From Colwellia piezophila ATCC BAA-637 (GTDB lineage: Bacteria > Pseudomonadota > Gammaproteobacteria > Enterobacterales > Alteromonadaceae), in assembly GCF_000378625.1 (NCBI RefSeq), contig NZ_KB905161.1:306244-370243 (forward strand): DNA of 64,000 bases, in the 5' to 3' direction. The position numbers and the translations under genes were made by a program. The notes below the pieces were generated by a model. That model worked only from the letters and a program-made list of their open reading frames with translations, made no database searches and was not told where the DNA came from. Below, one piece after another: positions 36,004 to 44,740 of this stretch (within the stretch, counting starts at the first letter, position 1; each line of letters opens with the position of its first letter).

Positions 36004-36025
36004 TTTAAAGACGATCGTCTTTAAA
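36004..36025. promoter_or_regulatory. Perfect 22-bp palindrome, candidate TetR operator
   Basis: TTTAAAGACGATCGTCTTTAAA is perfectly symmetric and centred 47 bp before the TetR start codon. It probably controls the tetR-oxidoreductase operon by autorepression. Confidence 0.75.
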
Positions 36026-36061
36026 CTGCCATCGAGTAAAAATACAACAGGTTATTAATCA

Positions 36062-36706
36062 ATGGCAAGACCTAGAAAAAATGATCATTTAAAACAAAAG
36101 CTACTAGAGACAGGTATGCGTTTATTAATTGATAACGGCTACCATGGCACAGGTATCAAACAAATTCTTGATGCAGTGAATGTACCTAAAGGGTCGTTTT
36201 ACAATTTTTTTACCAGTAAAGAACAGTTCGTTTCAGAAATTATTAGTTATTATTCAACAGTCATTTCCGAAGAGTTTTCCGTTTTTTTGAAAACGTTTAA
36301 CAACGAATCTGCGATTATTACTTTTTGGTTATGCTTTCAAGAGAAAGTGAATGCTAGTGAAAATTGTACTTGTTTAATCGGTGCTATGGCATCAGAAATT
36401 GCACAGTCTAGCGAGTTATGTCGCTGTACTATCATTGACGCTGAAGCAGCCTGGTTATCAACACTGACGTTATTATTAAACAGTGCTCAACAACAAGGTG
36501 ATGTTCGTAATGATCTGAAAGCAGAAGATTTAGCCTTATCTTTTTATAATCATTGGCAAGGTTGCTTACTTGAATTTCAAGTGAGCAATAACCCAGAGAT
36601 TGTTTTGCACCGTTTAGCTACCTTTATTCGTTTACTATTAACAACTCAAGGGCATACAAAGCTTGCCTCTTGCTCTCATTATTTCAAGGATAACCTTAAT
36701 GTCTAA
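36062..36706 (+). CDS. TetR/AcrR family regulator
   Basis: 214 residues. The N-terminal HTH (about 10-58) reads LLETGMRLLIDNGYHGTGIKQILDAVNVPKGSFYNFFTSKEQF, with the usual YNFF recognition helix end. The ligand domain is cysteine-bearing (NCTCLIGAM and ELCRCT), which suggests possible reactive-electrophile sensing as in NemR. The last 8 bp overlap the start of the OYE-family gene (ATGTCTAA), so the two are translationally coupled. A perfect palindrome lies upstream. Confidence 0.92.
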   Translation: MARPRKNDHLKQKLLETGMRLLIDNGYHGTGIKQILDAVNVPKGSFYNFFTSKEQFVSEIISYYSTVISEEFSVFLKTFNNESAIITFWLCFQEKVNASENCTCLIGAMASEIAQSSELCRCTIIDAEAAWLSTLTLLLNSAQQQGDVRNDLKAEDLALSFYNHWQGCLLEFQVSNNPEIVLHRLATFIRLLLTTQGHTKLASCSHYFKDNLNV

Positions 36707-37931
36707 TACCAGACTACTTACTTCATCAATTGCTCTTACCGAAAATGTTTCTGCTAAAAATCGATTATTTAAATCCGCTATGAGTGAACAGCTAGGGGAC
36801 AAGAATTTTGCACCAACACCTCAACTTGTTCATCTTTTCGATGTTTGGTCAAAAGGTGGGACAGGTGTATTGATCACAGGGAATGTGATGATAGATAGAA
36901 CCGCTTTAGGTGAACCTAAAAATGTAGTACTTGATAAAAAATCTGAATTATCACTGTTTAAACAATGGGCTGAAGCCGGAACACAAAATAACACCCAATT
37001 ATGGATGCAACTTAATCATCCAGGAAAACAAAGCCCAAAATTCTTAAGCACTGAACCTGTAGCACCATCTGCTATTCCACTAGCGAAAGCCTTACAAAGT
37101 GGCTTTAATACACCGAGAGCGCTTAGTGAAAAAGAAATATTTGCTATCATCGAAGATTTTGCATTTGCCGCTGAAAAAGCACAAGAAACAGGATTTTCTG
37201 GTGTACAAATTCATGGTGCTCATGGTTATTTAGTCAATCAGTTTTTATCGCCTCATCACAATCGCCGCGAAGACAAATGGGGAGGTAGCTTAGAAAATAG
37301 AATGCGCTTTGTACGTGAAATTTACCAAGCGATTAGACTGCGTGTGGGAAATAACTTTCCTATCGGTATAAAACTAAATTCTGCTGATTTTCAAAAAGGT
37401 GGCTTTAGTCCCGAAGACTCAATTCAAGTAATGAAAACTCTGCAAGAGGACGGCATAAACTTGATTGAGATTTCAGGGGGAAATTATGAAAAACCCGCAA
37501 TGATGGGTGGTAAAGTTAAATCGAGTACTGAAAAGCGTGAAGCATACTTTTTAGAATATGCTGAAAAAGCCAAAGAAGTATTAACAATTCCATTGGTAGT
37601 AACGGGCGGTTTTAGATCGGCATCCGCTATGGAGGCTGCGCTTAAGTCAGGTGCCACAGATATGATTGGTATTGCCCGCCCATTAGCGGTTGATCCTAAT
37701 GTATCTAATAAGTTACTCACAAACGAATCCCATAAAATACATTTGAAAACGTTAACCACGGGCGTTAAAACCCTAGACTTTATGGCGATGTTAAATATTA
37801 CTTGGTACGAACATCAACTCAGCCGCATAGGCAATAAAAAAGCCCCTAAACCCAATATGAGCGCATGGCTCTTGGTAATAAAAACAATTTCAACTATTGG
37901 ATTAATTGCGTTTAAAAAACGTCGAGCTTAA
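36699..37931 (+). CDS. Old-yellow-enzyme family NADH:flavin oxidoreductase
   Basis: 410 residues from ATG 36699, which has AAGGA 8 nt upstream; an upstream TTG at 36663 is in frame but lies inside the tetR gene. A TIM barrel binding FMN is indicated by MQLNHPGKQS, the active-site GVQIHGAHGYLVNQFLSPHHNRREDKWGGS (about 166-196), and the phosphate loop GATDMIGIARPL. The HxxH pair that holds the substrate is H171/H174. The length and the C-terminal hydrophobic helix (about 385-405) place it with NADH oxidase-like members rather than NemA. It reduces activated alkenes or related compounds; regulated by the overlapping TetR gene. Confidence 0.9.
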   Translation: MSNTRLLTSSIALTENVSAKNRLFKSAMSEQLGDKNFAPTPQLVHLFDVWSKGGTGVLITGNVMIDRTALGEPKNVVLDKKSELSLFKQWAEAGTQNNTQLWMQLNHPGKQSPKFLSTEPVAPSAIPLAKALQSGFNTPRALSEKEIFAIIEDFAFAAEKAQETGFSGVQIHGAHGYLVNQFLSPHHNRREDKWGGSLENRMRFVREIYQAIRLRVGNNFPIGIKLNSADFQKGGFSPEDSIQVMKTLQEDGINLIEISGGNYEKPAMMGGKVKSSTEKREAYFLEYAEKAKEVLTIPLVVTGGFRSASAMEAALKSGATDMIGIARPLAVDPNVSNKLLTNESHKIHLKTLTTGVKTLDFMAMLNITWYEHQLSRIGNKKAPKPNMSAWLLVIKTISTIGLIAFKKRRA

Positions 37932-38330
37932 ACATTATTCGAACAACATTTACAGGCTTGAAAGTCGATGGGGGACTAGATGTATTAGATCATCTTGGTT
38001 CTTTATTTGTTGAAACTGCCGCTGCGTGGTATTTAGTGACCTTTTGAAAAGATGATTTAATCGGTTGTTATTTACTCTGATGTAAGGATCACTTTGTGCT
38101 GTGAATTCAAATGACCAACGTAACATATTCTATTATTAGGTAATTAATTGCTAGATACTTACAGACTACTTTTGTCTTCATCAGGCCCAATGGCCTCACG
38201 ATAATGTGACTTCCATTTTGCAGTATAGATAAATTAGTGATGTTATTTACCGATTATCCAACCGTTTAAAATGGTAAGTTAAATTAACATTAATACTCAT
38301 TGTTTAACTAAAAATCATACTAAATTTTTC
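37932..38330. other. Non-coding stretch upstream of the FGE-fold gene
   Basis: No complete gene. A short open stretch (about 37940-38047) would read RTTFTGLKVDGGLDVLDHLG and then a few more codons to a stop; it has no start codon and might be the tail of a decayed gene. Nothing else recognised. Confidence 0.3.
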
Positions 38331-38369
38331 TATTGGTTTTCTATACTATAAGAAAATAGAAAACCAATA
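38331..38369. promoter_or_regulatory. 14-bp-arm inverted repeat upstream of the FGE-fold gene
   Basis: TATTGGTTTTCTAT / ATAGAAAACCAATA with an 11-nt spacer, 57 bp before the start codon. Symmetric and without a T-run, so an operator or leader hairpin is more likely than a terminator. Confidence 0.55.
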
Positions 38370-38426
38370 AGACTTCTTTTCAGTGAATTCAATAATATCT
38401 TCTTATCAATTTAATAAGGAGATATT

Positions 38427-40004
38427 ATGAAAAAAATCATCACCACTTTAGCTATCGGGTTCAGTACAAATCTATGGGCAAATTCGCTGCCAATAGAACC
38501 CGTGTTAGTGCCTATAGTAGAAGCAACAAAAAACATAAATATTCAAATGGGTAAGTACGAAGTTACTGTTGAAGAGTTTACTCGTTTTGTTAACGCAACA
38601 GATTATAAAATGTCAGGTAAATGTTATTTATATAACGCTAAACATCTACCTTCCGACGGTACCGGTACCGCGAATGATAAAGACTTAACAGCAAATCCTT
38701 TTCGACCTATGGTATGTATTGGTCCGTATGGTGCAATGGATTATGCAAACTGGTTAGCAAAAACCACAGGAAAACCCTATAGATTACCCGAAAAAAATGA
38801 ATGGCTGTATGCCTCATCCGAAGGTAAATCAAGTCGCTTTGCTTTTGGCGACGATTTTAACTACACCGAAATGTGCGACTATGAAAATATTGAAGATGCA
38901 GCGAATAGTGCGGGATTAAAACAACATCATAATTACAGAAATAGAATCAGTGCTAACTGTAATGATGGCGCTATCTATCACACTGTTGTGGGTATGTATC
39001 GTCCAAATAGTTTTGGTTTACATGACATGATGGGTAACGTGAGAGAGTTTCTGCAAACTTGTCATGTATTTAATAAAAAAGAGCCTAAGCAATGTCAGGA
39101 GTATGTATTAGCTGGCAGTGGTTGGCATTGGATGCCAAGACCTACCGATGTATTCGACAGTATGGGTGGTAACTTTGTTGGCAGCATTGAAGGCTTTCGT
39201 GTAGTACTTGATAGCTCGACAAAACATTCTCAATCGGTACAAACTAAAACCTTTGTTAACAACTTAGTGGTAGCCCAACATGACGAAAAACACGAGCATG
39301 ATAGGTTAAAATCTTTACCGACAAGCCCCCCCGGATTATATGCAAAACTGGAGGGGGAAAATCAAGTGAACCTCAGTTGGTTACCGAGCACCGGTGAAAG
39401 TGTGAGTTATTCTTTGTATCGTAGCTATCTAGATCCCAGTGCAAAAATAAGTCGAAAAATGACTAAAATAGCCGAAGGCATTAAGGCGCTCTACTATGTT
39501 GATAATTTACCGAGCGATAGTGCGGCAAGTTATCAAGTATTTGCAGACAATGAGATAGGACAAAGTCAGGCAAGTAATGAAGTGAGTATTGGAAAACATC
39601 CAGTGTTTCATGTTGATGAACGAATTCAAGCGGAGTTTTATAACCAATATCGCAACACTAAAATATTTGAGAAAGAGCAACAACAAAGTGTTCTTTTCGA
39701 TGGCAATGCAGGCGATAACATGCAAAATCAACGGCCATTTGTTCCATCATGGTTAAAGTATGATTTTAACAGTAAAAATACAGGCCAAGCGATGCTAAAA
39801 ATGAACATTCGTGGGCAACAAGGGGCTATTATTGAGTTTTGGCAAGGTAAACATTTAGTGGCAAAAACAGCGATTGAGGGCGGTGAAAATTATGCTGAGC
39901 AAAACATTCCTGCTCGATTGATGGCCGGAGATGAGCCGATACAAATTCGTGCCGCCAACAAACTATATTTTATACTTGATTGGTTTGAACTACGTTACCA
40001 ATAA
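38427..40004 (+). CDS. Exported FGE/SUMF1-fold protein with FN3-like and C-terminal beta domain
   Basis: 525 residues with a signal peptide (about 1-18, MKKIITTLAIGFSTNLWA). The formylglycine-generating-enzyme-like domain spans about 30-270: MGKYEVTVEEFTRFVNAT, YANWLAKTTGKPYRLPEKNEWLYA, SFGLHDMMGNVREF, GSIEGFRV. A fibronectin-III-like domain (about 300-390; NQVNLSWLPS, YSLYRS) and a jelly-roll-like C-terminal domain (about 400-525; IQAEFY...WFELRY, CBM6-like) follow. True FGEs need paired active-site cysteines near the C-terminal part of the domain; here that region reads GSGWHWMPRP...SIEGFRV, so sulfatase activation is doubtful and a binding or scaffold role is possible. GGAG precedes the ATG. 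Convergent with a CadC-like gene. Confidence 0.85.
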   Translation: MKKIITTLAIGFSTNLWANSLPIEPVLVPIVEATKNINIQMGKYEVTVEEFTRFVNATDYKMSGKCYLYNAKHLPSDGTGTANDKDLTANPFRPMVCIGPYGAMDYANWLAKTTGKPYRLPEKNEWLYASSEGKSSRFAFGDDFNYTEMCDYENIEDAANSAGLKQHHNYRNRISANCNDGAIYHTVVGMYRPNSFGLHDMMGNVREFLQTCHVFNKKEPKQCQEYVLAGSGWHWMPRPTDVFDSMGGNFVGSIEGFRVVLDSSTKHSQSVQTKTFVNNLVVAQHDEKHEHDRLKSLPTSPPGLYAKLEGENQVNLSWLPSTGESVSYSLYRSYLDPSAKISRKMTKIAEGIKALYYVDNLPSDSAASYQVFADNEIGQSQASNEVSIGKHPVFHVDERIQAEFYNQYRNTKIFEKEQQQSVLFDGNAGDNMQNQRPFVPSWLKYDFNSKNTGQAMLKMNIRGQQGAIIEFWQGKHLVAKTAIEGGENYAEQNIPARLMAGDEPIQIRAANKLYFILDWFELRYQ

Positions 40005-40018
40005 GCTAAAGGTATAAC

Positions 40019-40055
40019 GGCGCTAGGCTAAGATTTCAATTACCTAGCGTTTGTT
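40019..40055. terminator. Terminator between the FGE-fold gene and the CadC-like gene
   Basis: CGCTAGG...CCTAGCG with a 15-nt loop followed by TTTGTT, 17 bp after the FGE-fold stop codon. Confidence 0.7.
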
Positions 40056-40073
40056 AAATAATGACTAACACTG

Positions 40074-41900
40074 CTATTCTTTATCCATTTTTTTCATCTG
40101 ATCATTCAGCCACGCTTTCAAAGCATTGCGTTCTAAATAGTCCATATACTCTGCTTGTATTTTTGGGGCATGGCTATTTAGCTGGTATAGCCCAAAAGCT
40201 GCATGGACAGCCATATGAGTATTGTGCTCTAATCGCGCTAATTCAAAGGCCTTTAAAAAATACTGGCGCGCTTCATTTTTGTTATCAGTGGCATGATGTA
40301 ACTTGGCTGTTAACACCAGAGAATCTGGAGATTCAGGTCGGCTTTGCAAAAGCGACCTGGCTAAGTCGAAATCTTTTTGTACTATGTATTGCTCGATGAG
40401 TAACTCAGTTGAATGTTCAATAACCCAGGTATTATGAATTGTTCTAGGTAGAAGTAATATTTTCTCCAAATAAGGTAATGCCTTACTGTTATCTTTGGTG
40501 AATATCACGAAGTGATAATAGACGACAGCGAAATTAGATTCATTTAGCTTATGTTTCAGTAACAGAGCTTGCGCTTCATTTAGGTGAGCATATTTTTTGT
40601 GTCCGTCACCGGCTTTTTTAGCCAGTATTGAATAGGTAATATGTAACTGGAACAAACTTAGCGTGTCAACGTGTTTCTGACTAAATTCAAGACCTTGCTC
40701 TAGTATTTTAAACATTTTTTCAAAATCGTGTAGCTCTTGAGCTACCCACGCTCTGGCACTTATGTTTTCATATTTCAAAGCCCACAATGGTGTATCAGCT
40801 AATATAGATGATACTTTCTTTAAACTATTCGAGGCTAGTTTATATTTTCGATGCGCCTTATAAATATCACTCATTAGTCGCTGTGCCTTAGCTCGATAAG
40901 GACTAAAACCATAGGACTGGTCTGCATTAGCTAGCTTTTGTGCATAAGTCATTGCCACTTCCAGCTGTTTTACATCAAAATAATGATTTGCTAACCGGAA
41001 TAGTAAATCCGGATCATTAGGTGAGGTTTCCATCATCGATGTCATTGTGCTGATATTTAACTTAATATTTGGCTTGGTAAATAAACCAAGTTGATCTAGC
41101 TCGATTAAGCGTTCTGACAATTTTTGAGTAACTTGTTCATGAGTTTTTCCAAATACATAACCACGCCAATAAACGTCGCCATTTGATACCCCATAATTTA
41201 AGAAAACTCCGTTTGAAGAAGCGAAATTTTCTGTCCATAACAACCACTCATTATCCGGAATACTCGATAACTTCCATGTTAGTTTCGGGGTATGAAAGGA
41301 TTGTCTAGATGAATGATTGACAGTGGTATATTTGACCTCAAACCTGTTATCTTTGAGGATATTTTTCTTAACTAACTCAGTAAAATTTTCTGAATGTTGA
41401 GAATTTGCTTTGGTACTATGTACAAGGTGTAATATTACTTGTTCTTTTAGTGTAAATGTTTGAAAAAGGTAAACAACTATTGCTAACAAAACAGCTAAAA
41501 AGTAAATAAGCCAGTGCGACTTTACCAACGAGCTAGAGGCTTTATCCGCCTTAATTATAGTTGGTTGTACGTCTACCGTTGCAACTTTCTGTAATGGTAT
41601 TTCCCACTTATAACCTTTTTTAGAAAAAGTCTTAATAGCATCAGAGCCCAAAATGGCTCTAAGTTGGCTGATGGTTTGAAAAACAACTTGTTCAGAGACA
41701 ATTTTGTCCTGCCAAACAGCGTCCATAATTACATCTTTGCTGTGAATACCGTCAGGATTAGTGATGAAGAAATCTAATAATAGTGCTTGGTTACGTTTCA
41801 GCGGAATAATTTCTTCATGTTTATAAAGGATGAGTTGATCGCGTAAGAAACGGTATTCTGAAAATTTAACGTCCATATAATTATTGCTTAAGGAACTCAT
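40074..41900 (-). CDS. CadC/ToxR-like membrane transcription regulator with helical-repeat sensor
   Basis: 608 residues. The N-terminal OmpR-type winged helix (about 10-103) shows LKRNQALLLDFFITNPDGIHSKDVIMDAVW and VVFQTISQLRAILG...KKGYKWEIP. A single TM helix follows at about 129-149, then a periplasmic part of about 450 residues with TPR-like helical pairs (LFRLANHYFDVKQLEVAMTYAQKLANAD, ARQYFLKAFELARLEHNTH). There is no phospho-acceptor domain; the periplasmic side should sense the signal and the cytosolic wing bind DNA directly, as in CadC. The target is unknown; the convergent FGE-fold gene is a candidate only by neighbourhood. Confidence 0.9.
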   Translation of the reverse strand: MSSLSNNYMDVKFSEYRFLRDQLILYKHEEIIPLKRNQALLLDFFITNPDGIHSKDVIMDAVWQDKIVSEQVVFQTISQLRAILGSDAIKTFSKKGYKWEIPLQKVATVDVQPTIIKADKASSSLVKSHWLIYFLAVLLAIVVYLFQTFTLKEQVILHLVHSTKANSQHSENFTELVKKNILKDNRFEVKYTTVNHSSRQSFHTPKLTWKLSSIPDNEWLLWTENFASSNGVFLNYGVSNGDVYWRGYVFGKTHEQVTQKLSERLIELDQLGLFTKPNIKLNISTMTSMMETSPNDPDLLFRLANHYFDVKQLEVAMTYAQKLANADQSYGFSPYRAKAQRLMSDIYKAHRKYKLASNSLKKVSSILADTPLWALKYENISARAWVAQELHDFEKMFKILEQGLEFSQKHVDTLSLFQLHITYSILAKKAGDGHKKYAHLNEAQALLLKHKLNESNFAVVYYHFVIFTKDNSKALPYLEKILLLPRTIHNTWVIEHSTELLIEQYIVQKDFDLARSLLQSRPESPDSLVLTAKLHHATDNKNEARQYFLKAFELARLEHNTHMAVHAAFGLYQLNSHAPKIQAEYMDYLERNALKAWLNDQMKKMDKE

Positions 41901-42194
41901 TACTATAGATGATTTTAATGGTGACTAACTTAGCATAGTAATGCAAATATGTAGAAAAATAATATCCGTATGAACTAGGCACATGATTTGAGCATCCTAA
42001 TGATGGTCTTGTTCTAACTACAAGAACTATAATACGTACAGACAACTCATAAAAATTAATGAGTAAAACGTCCGTTTTCGTATCACTGTGACCATAAAAA
42101 ACCGTCAATATAAACCTAGCTAATGAGCGAAATAGGCTCACAGTCATAAGCATTAAATATAATGTCTTCTTTTAGCGAAAATAGTCATGATCTC

Positions 42195-42335
42195 ATCAGT
42201 TATTATGAGTGGCTTAATAAGTTAATGCATCACGGCATGCACACAGATATCGATAGCAAACACTTGAGACAACTGACATAGTCATTTTCAATTCAAGTGC
42301 GCCTATGCTCGAAACTAATACCTGACTCTTCACTT
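42195..42335 (-). pseudogene. Family C transposase remnant with right-end repeat (copy C4)
   Basis: CAGTTATTATGAGTGGCTTAATAAG (right-end type, about 42197-42221) is followed directly by about 110 bp closely matching 45740-45850, the HUH-encoding part of the complete transposase gene (TGCATCACGGCATGC, ATATCGATAGCAAACACTTGAGA, AAGTGCGCCTATGCTC). All other parts of the element are gone. It lies against the 3' end of the PH-domain gene. Confidence 0.8.
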
Positions 42336-42346
42336 ACCCAACCATA

Positions 42347-44023
42347 CTACATCCAAGACTTGCCTGAGCTTTCTACAACCCGCAGCGCTTCGTCAACCCA
42401 GTCATACGCGAGTGACTCGTCTATAAATGGTACCGTTTGTGAGCCTGAAGCTAGAATTAAACTAATACTTGCCAGTGCTTTGCGTTTTGAAAACCAACTT
42501 TGTTTAATACTCGTTTGCTGTACTTTATAACGAGGGAAACAATAATAATCAACACCCAATAAACCTTTACGAATATAGATATAATGCTCATCTTGGGCGA
42601 ATCCCCAGCGACGCCAACGACAATAAATCAGCGCAGTTAGGACGCTAAATATCCCCGAAATCAGCCAAAGTAACATGGTTTTTTCAATAACAAACACAAA
42701 AATACTGAGTAGCATAAAAATTGGCAGTAAAATATAACCAATATTGCGTAATAAAAAATGCTTGCTGATCGATTGGTAATCAATGCTCATTAATTGATTA
42801 TTCGGATACGCATCGGCAATTAACGCTTGGCATTCATGGTATTTAATCGCTGGTACAATAATTTTATTGTTATGCGCCCCCGGCTGAATATTTTGCATAT
42901 TGGCATTACTTTGCTCAAATTTTAAGTTGATGCGCTTTAATAATATATCGAGCCAATCTTGCTGTTTTACCACCATTTGTAACCGTGATAAGCGCATAGT
43001 CACTTCATGTTTGGTTAATAAACCACTGCGCCGAATGTAGCGATCATCAATTTTATGCAGGGTAAAATTATAAAAACTGATAATAGCGCCGGCTATCGAA
43101 AATAACGTTACCGTAAATAATGCCAATAAAGTTAACGTCAGCGCAAATAAACCAACTTGCCACCAAGGTTTGTCTGCCACCGTTAATAACTGCTCAATGT
43201 CTATGCCGAGATAAAAAAATGCACGCACACCATACTCGGCAATATCATCAAGAAATGGCGCCAGTAGCCCTAAAAAAATCCATACGCGATTACTGCTAAT
43301 ACCATGAATGACTAAATCTTTTAACGAACGTCGATTTAATAATATTTCAGCGCTGTCGCTAACACTCGGTTGGGTCGACTTATCTGTCTCAGCAGCTGCT
43401 TCTGTCATTGGAGCTTGCTGGTAACTGGCAAGAATTTCCGCTTTTAACTGCTCGGCAAAATCAACCTTTAAAGCGACCACTTTTGCTTCTTGTTTGGCCG
43501 AACCCGCGGTATCGAGTTGCAAACAAGTATAAGCAAACGGCCGGTAATAAATTGGCTGCTCTAATTTTACGTTTTGAATGCGACTAAAAGGCAAGTTGAT
43601 ATGTGTTTTTGAGAAAACCCCTGAGCGAATTTCGATATGACCATTAGATAAGCGGTATTGAAAAAAGTAAAACTTTAACAAGGTCACCGCAACCATTATG
43701 CTGAACAGCAGTAAACCGACCGGTAACCAAATATGGGGATGCGCTAAAATTTCGTTGTAACTCAGTAAAACCGCTGGCGCAATATAAACCACATTGCTGA
43801 ACAGTGTGGTGATGAGTTTGGCGGCAAAATAAAGTATCGCGATAGGCGATAAACGTTGCCACTGCTGCGTATTCATCTCAGTTCTTGGCTCTGAAAAACT
43901 TGTCTCTGACACACTAGCATCAACTGAATACGGCTCAGCAACCTCGTTAACATCAACCGTATGACCATTAATAACATTGTCGCTCTCTTGCTTATGTTCC
44001 GTCGCTATAATGCTTTTATCCAT
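42347..44023 (-). CDS. Membrane PH-domain protein, YdbT-like
   Basis: About 558 residues from ATG 44023 (MDKSIIATEHK), which overlaps the preceding gene by 8 bp (ATGGATAA); the longer frame to 44125 would overlap by over 100 bp. The N-terminal 75 residues are polar. The rest alternates TM hairpins with three bacterial PH (bPH_2/DUF304) domains, seen as FRLSNGHIEIRSGVFSKTHINLPFSRIQNV, DDRYIRRSGLLTKHEVTMRLSRLQMV and HYIYIRKGLLGVDYYCFPRYKVQQT. This is the architecture of E. coli YdbT and B. subtilis YdbT. Function is poorly known; in Bacillus it gives resistance to competitor peptides. Operon with the YdbS-like gene. Confidence 0.88.
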   Translation of the reverse strand: MDKSIIATEHKQESDNVINGHTVDVNEVAEPYSVDASVSETSFSEPRTEMNTQQWQRLSPIAILYFAAKLITTLFSNVVYIAPAVLLSYNEILAHPHIWLPVGLLLFSIMVAVTLLKFYFFQYRLSNGHIEIRSGVFSKTHINLPFSRIQNVKLEQPIYYRPFAYTCLQLDTAGSAKQEAKVVALKVDFAEQLKAEILASYQQAPMTEAAAETDKSTQPSVSDSAEILLNRRSLKDLVIHGISSNRVWIFLGLLAPFLDDIAEYGVRAFFYLGIDIEQLLTVADKPWWQVGLFALTLTLLALFTVTLFSIAGAIISFYNFTLHKIDDRYIRRSGLLTKHEVTMRLSRLQMVVKQQDWLDILLKRINLKFEQSNANMQNIQPGAHNNKIIVPAIKYHECQALIADAYPNNQLMSIDYQSISKHFLLRNIGYILLPIFMLLSIFVFVIEKTMLLWLISGIFSVLTALIYCRWRRWGFAQDEHYIYIRKGLLGVDYYCFPRYKVQQTSIKQSWFSKRKALASISLILASGSQTVPFIDESLAYDWVDEALRVVESSGKSWM

Positions 44024-44624
44024 GACGATTACTGTCTTTGTGATCAAGAATAAACTGGCGAATTTTCTGCGCCTCTGCGATAGGCAACCCCGGTATTTCA
44101 AAGGTATGTAAAGCACCACCGGCACTGAAAACCTGCAGCTTAGCTAGGCCTATTTTTCGATCAATAGGCCCTCTTTTTAATTCCACATGCTGAATGCGCA
44201 ATATGGGTTGGCTCACTGTTTTATAAAAAATAAGACCCGAGCTATAACTAATATCATGCTCACGTAGCGCATAAAATTTAACCTTGTCAGCATAAGTACC
44301 GTATAAGGTCACAACAAAACCGAGTGTGGCAATGATTAAAATAACAACGGGAAATAAAGATAATAAACGGGCATTAATCGAGATAAAATCTTGCTGAGGC
44401 GCTAACCACCAAACAATAGCTAAAGCAGATATAAGTACCAAGGTAGTGCTTAAACGAAGATAACGATTTGCCTGAGCATAATTACGGGCAATACCCTTTT
44501 GTTGTAACTGCTTAACCGACGGCGCAACTAAGTTATCTACCCCGTGGTTAGTAAAGTTATTTTGCGTTATCTGGCTTGGTTCGGTATGACTTAAATCAAT
44601 ATGTTCGGGGTTAAGTGCTGACAT
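44016..44624 (-). CDS. Membrane PH-domain protein, YdbS-like
   Basis: 202 residues: a polar N-terminus, two TM helices (about 62-80 and 90-112) and one bPH_2 domain (about 118-195; YALREHDISYSSGLIFYKTVSQPILRIQHVELKRGPIDRKIGLAKLQVFSAGG). This is the standard partner of YdbT-like proteins, and the downstream gene overlaps by 8 bp, so both are translated from one transcript. ACTCC/GGAGT just upstream of the ATG provides the ribosome site. Confidence 0.88.
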   Translation of the reverse strand: MSALNPEHIDLSHTEPSQITQNNFTNHGVDNLVAPSVKQLQQKGIARNYAQANRYLRLSTTLVLISALAIVWWLAPQQDFISINARLLSLFPVVILIIATLGFVVTLYGTYADKVKFYALREHDISYSSGLIFYKTVSQPILRIQHVELKRGPIDRKIGLAKLQVFSAGGALHTFEIPGLPIAEAQKIRQFILDHKDSNRHG

Positions 44625-44740
44625 AATACTCCTTATTAATAAGCGGTTTGCTAAGAAATGATTGATAATAACTATTTATGGTAGAAAGTCTTAATAAAAA
44701 CTGCTGGCAAATTAAAGCCAGCTTGGGACACCATTAACTT

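Noticed and set aside
41881..42153. 90-codon minus-strand ORF upstream of the CadC-like gene
   Set aside because: It runs through the CadC-like gene's promoter region, has an irregular composition and no family resemblance.
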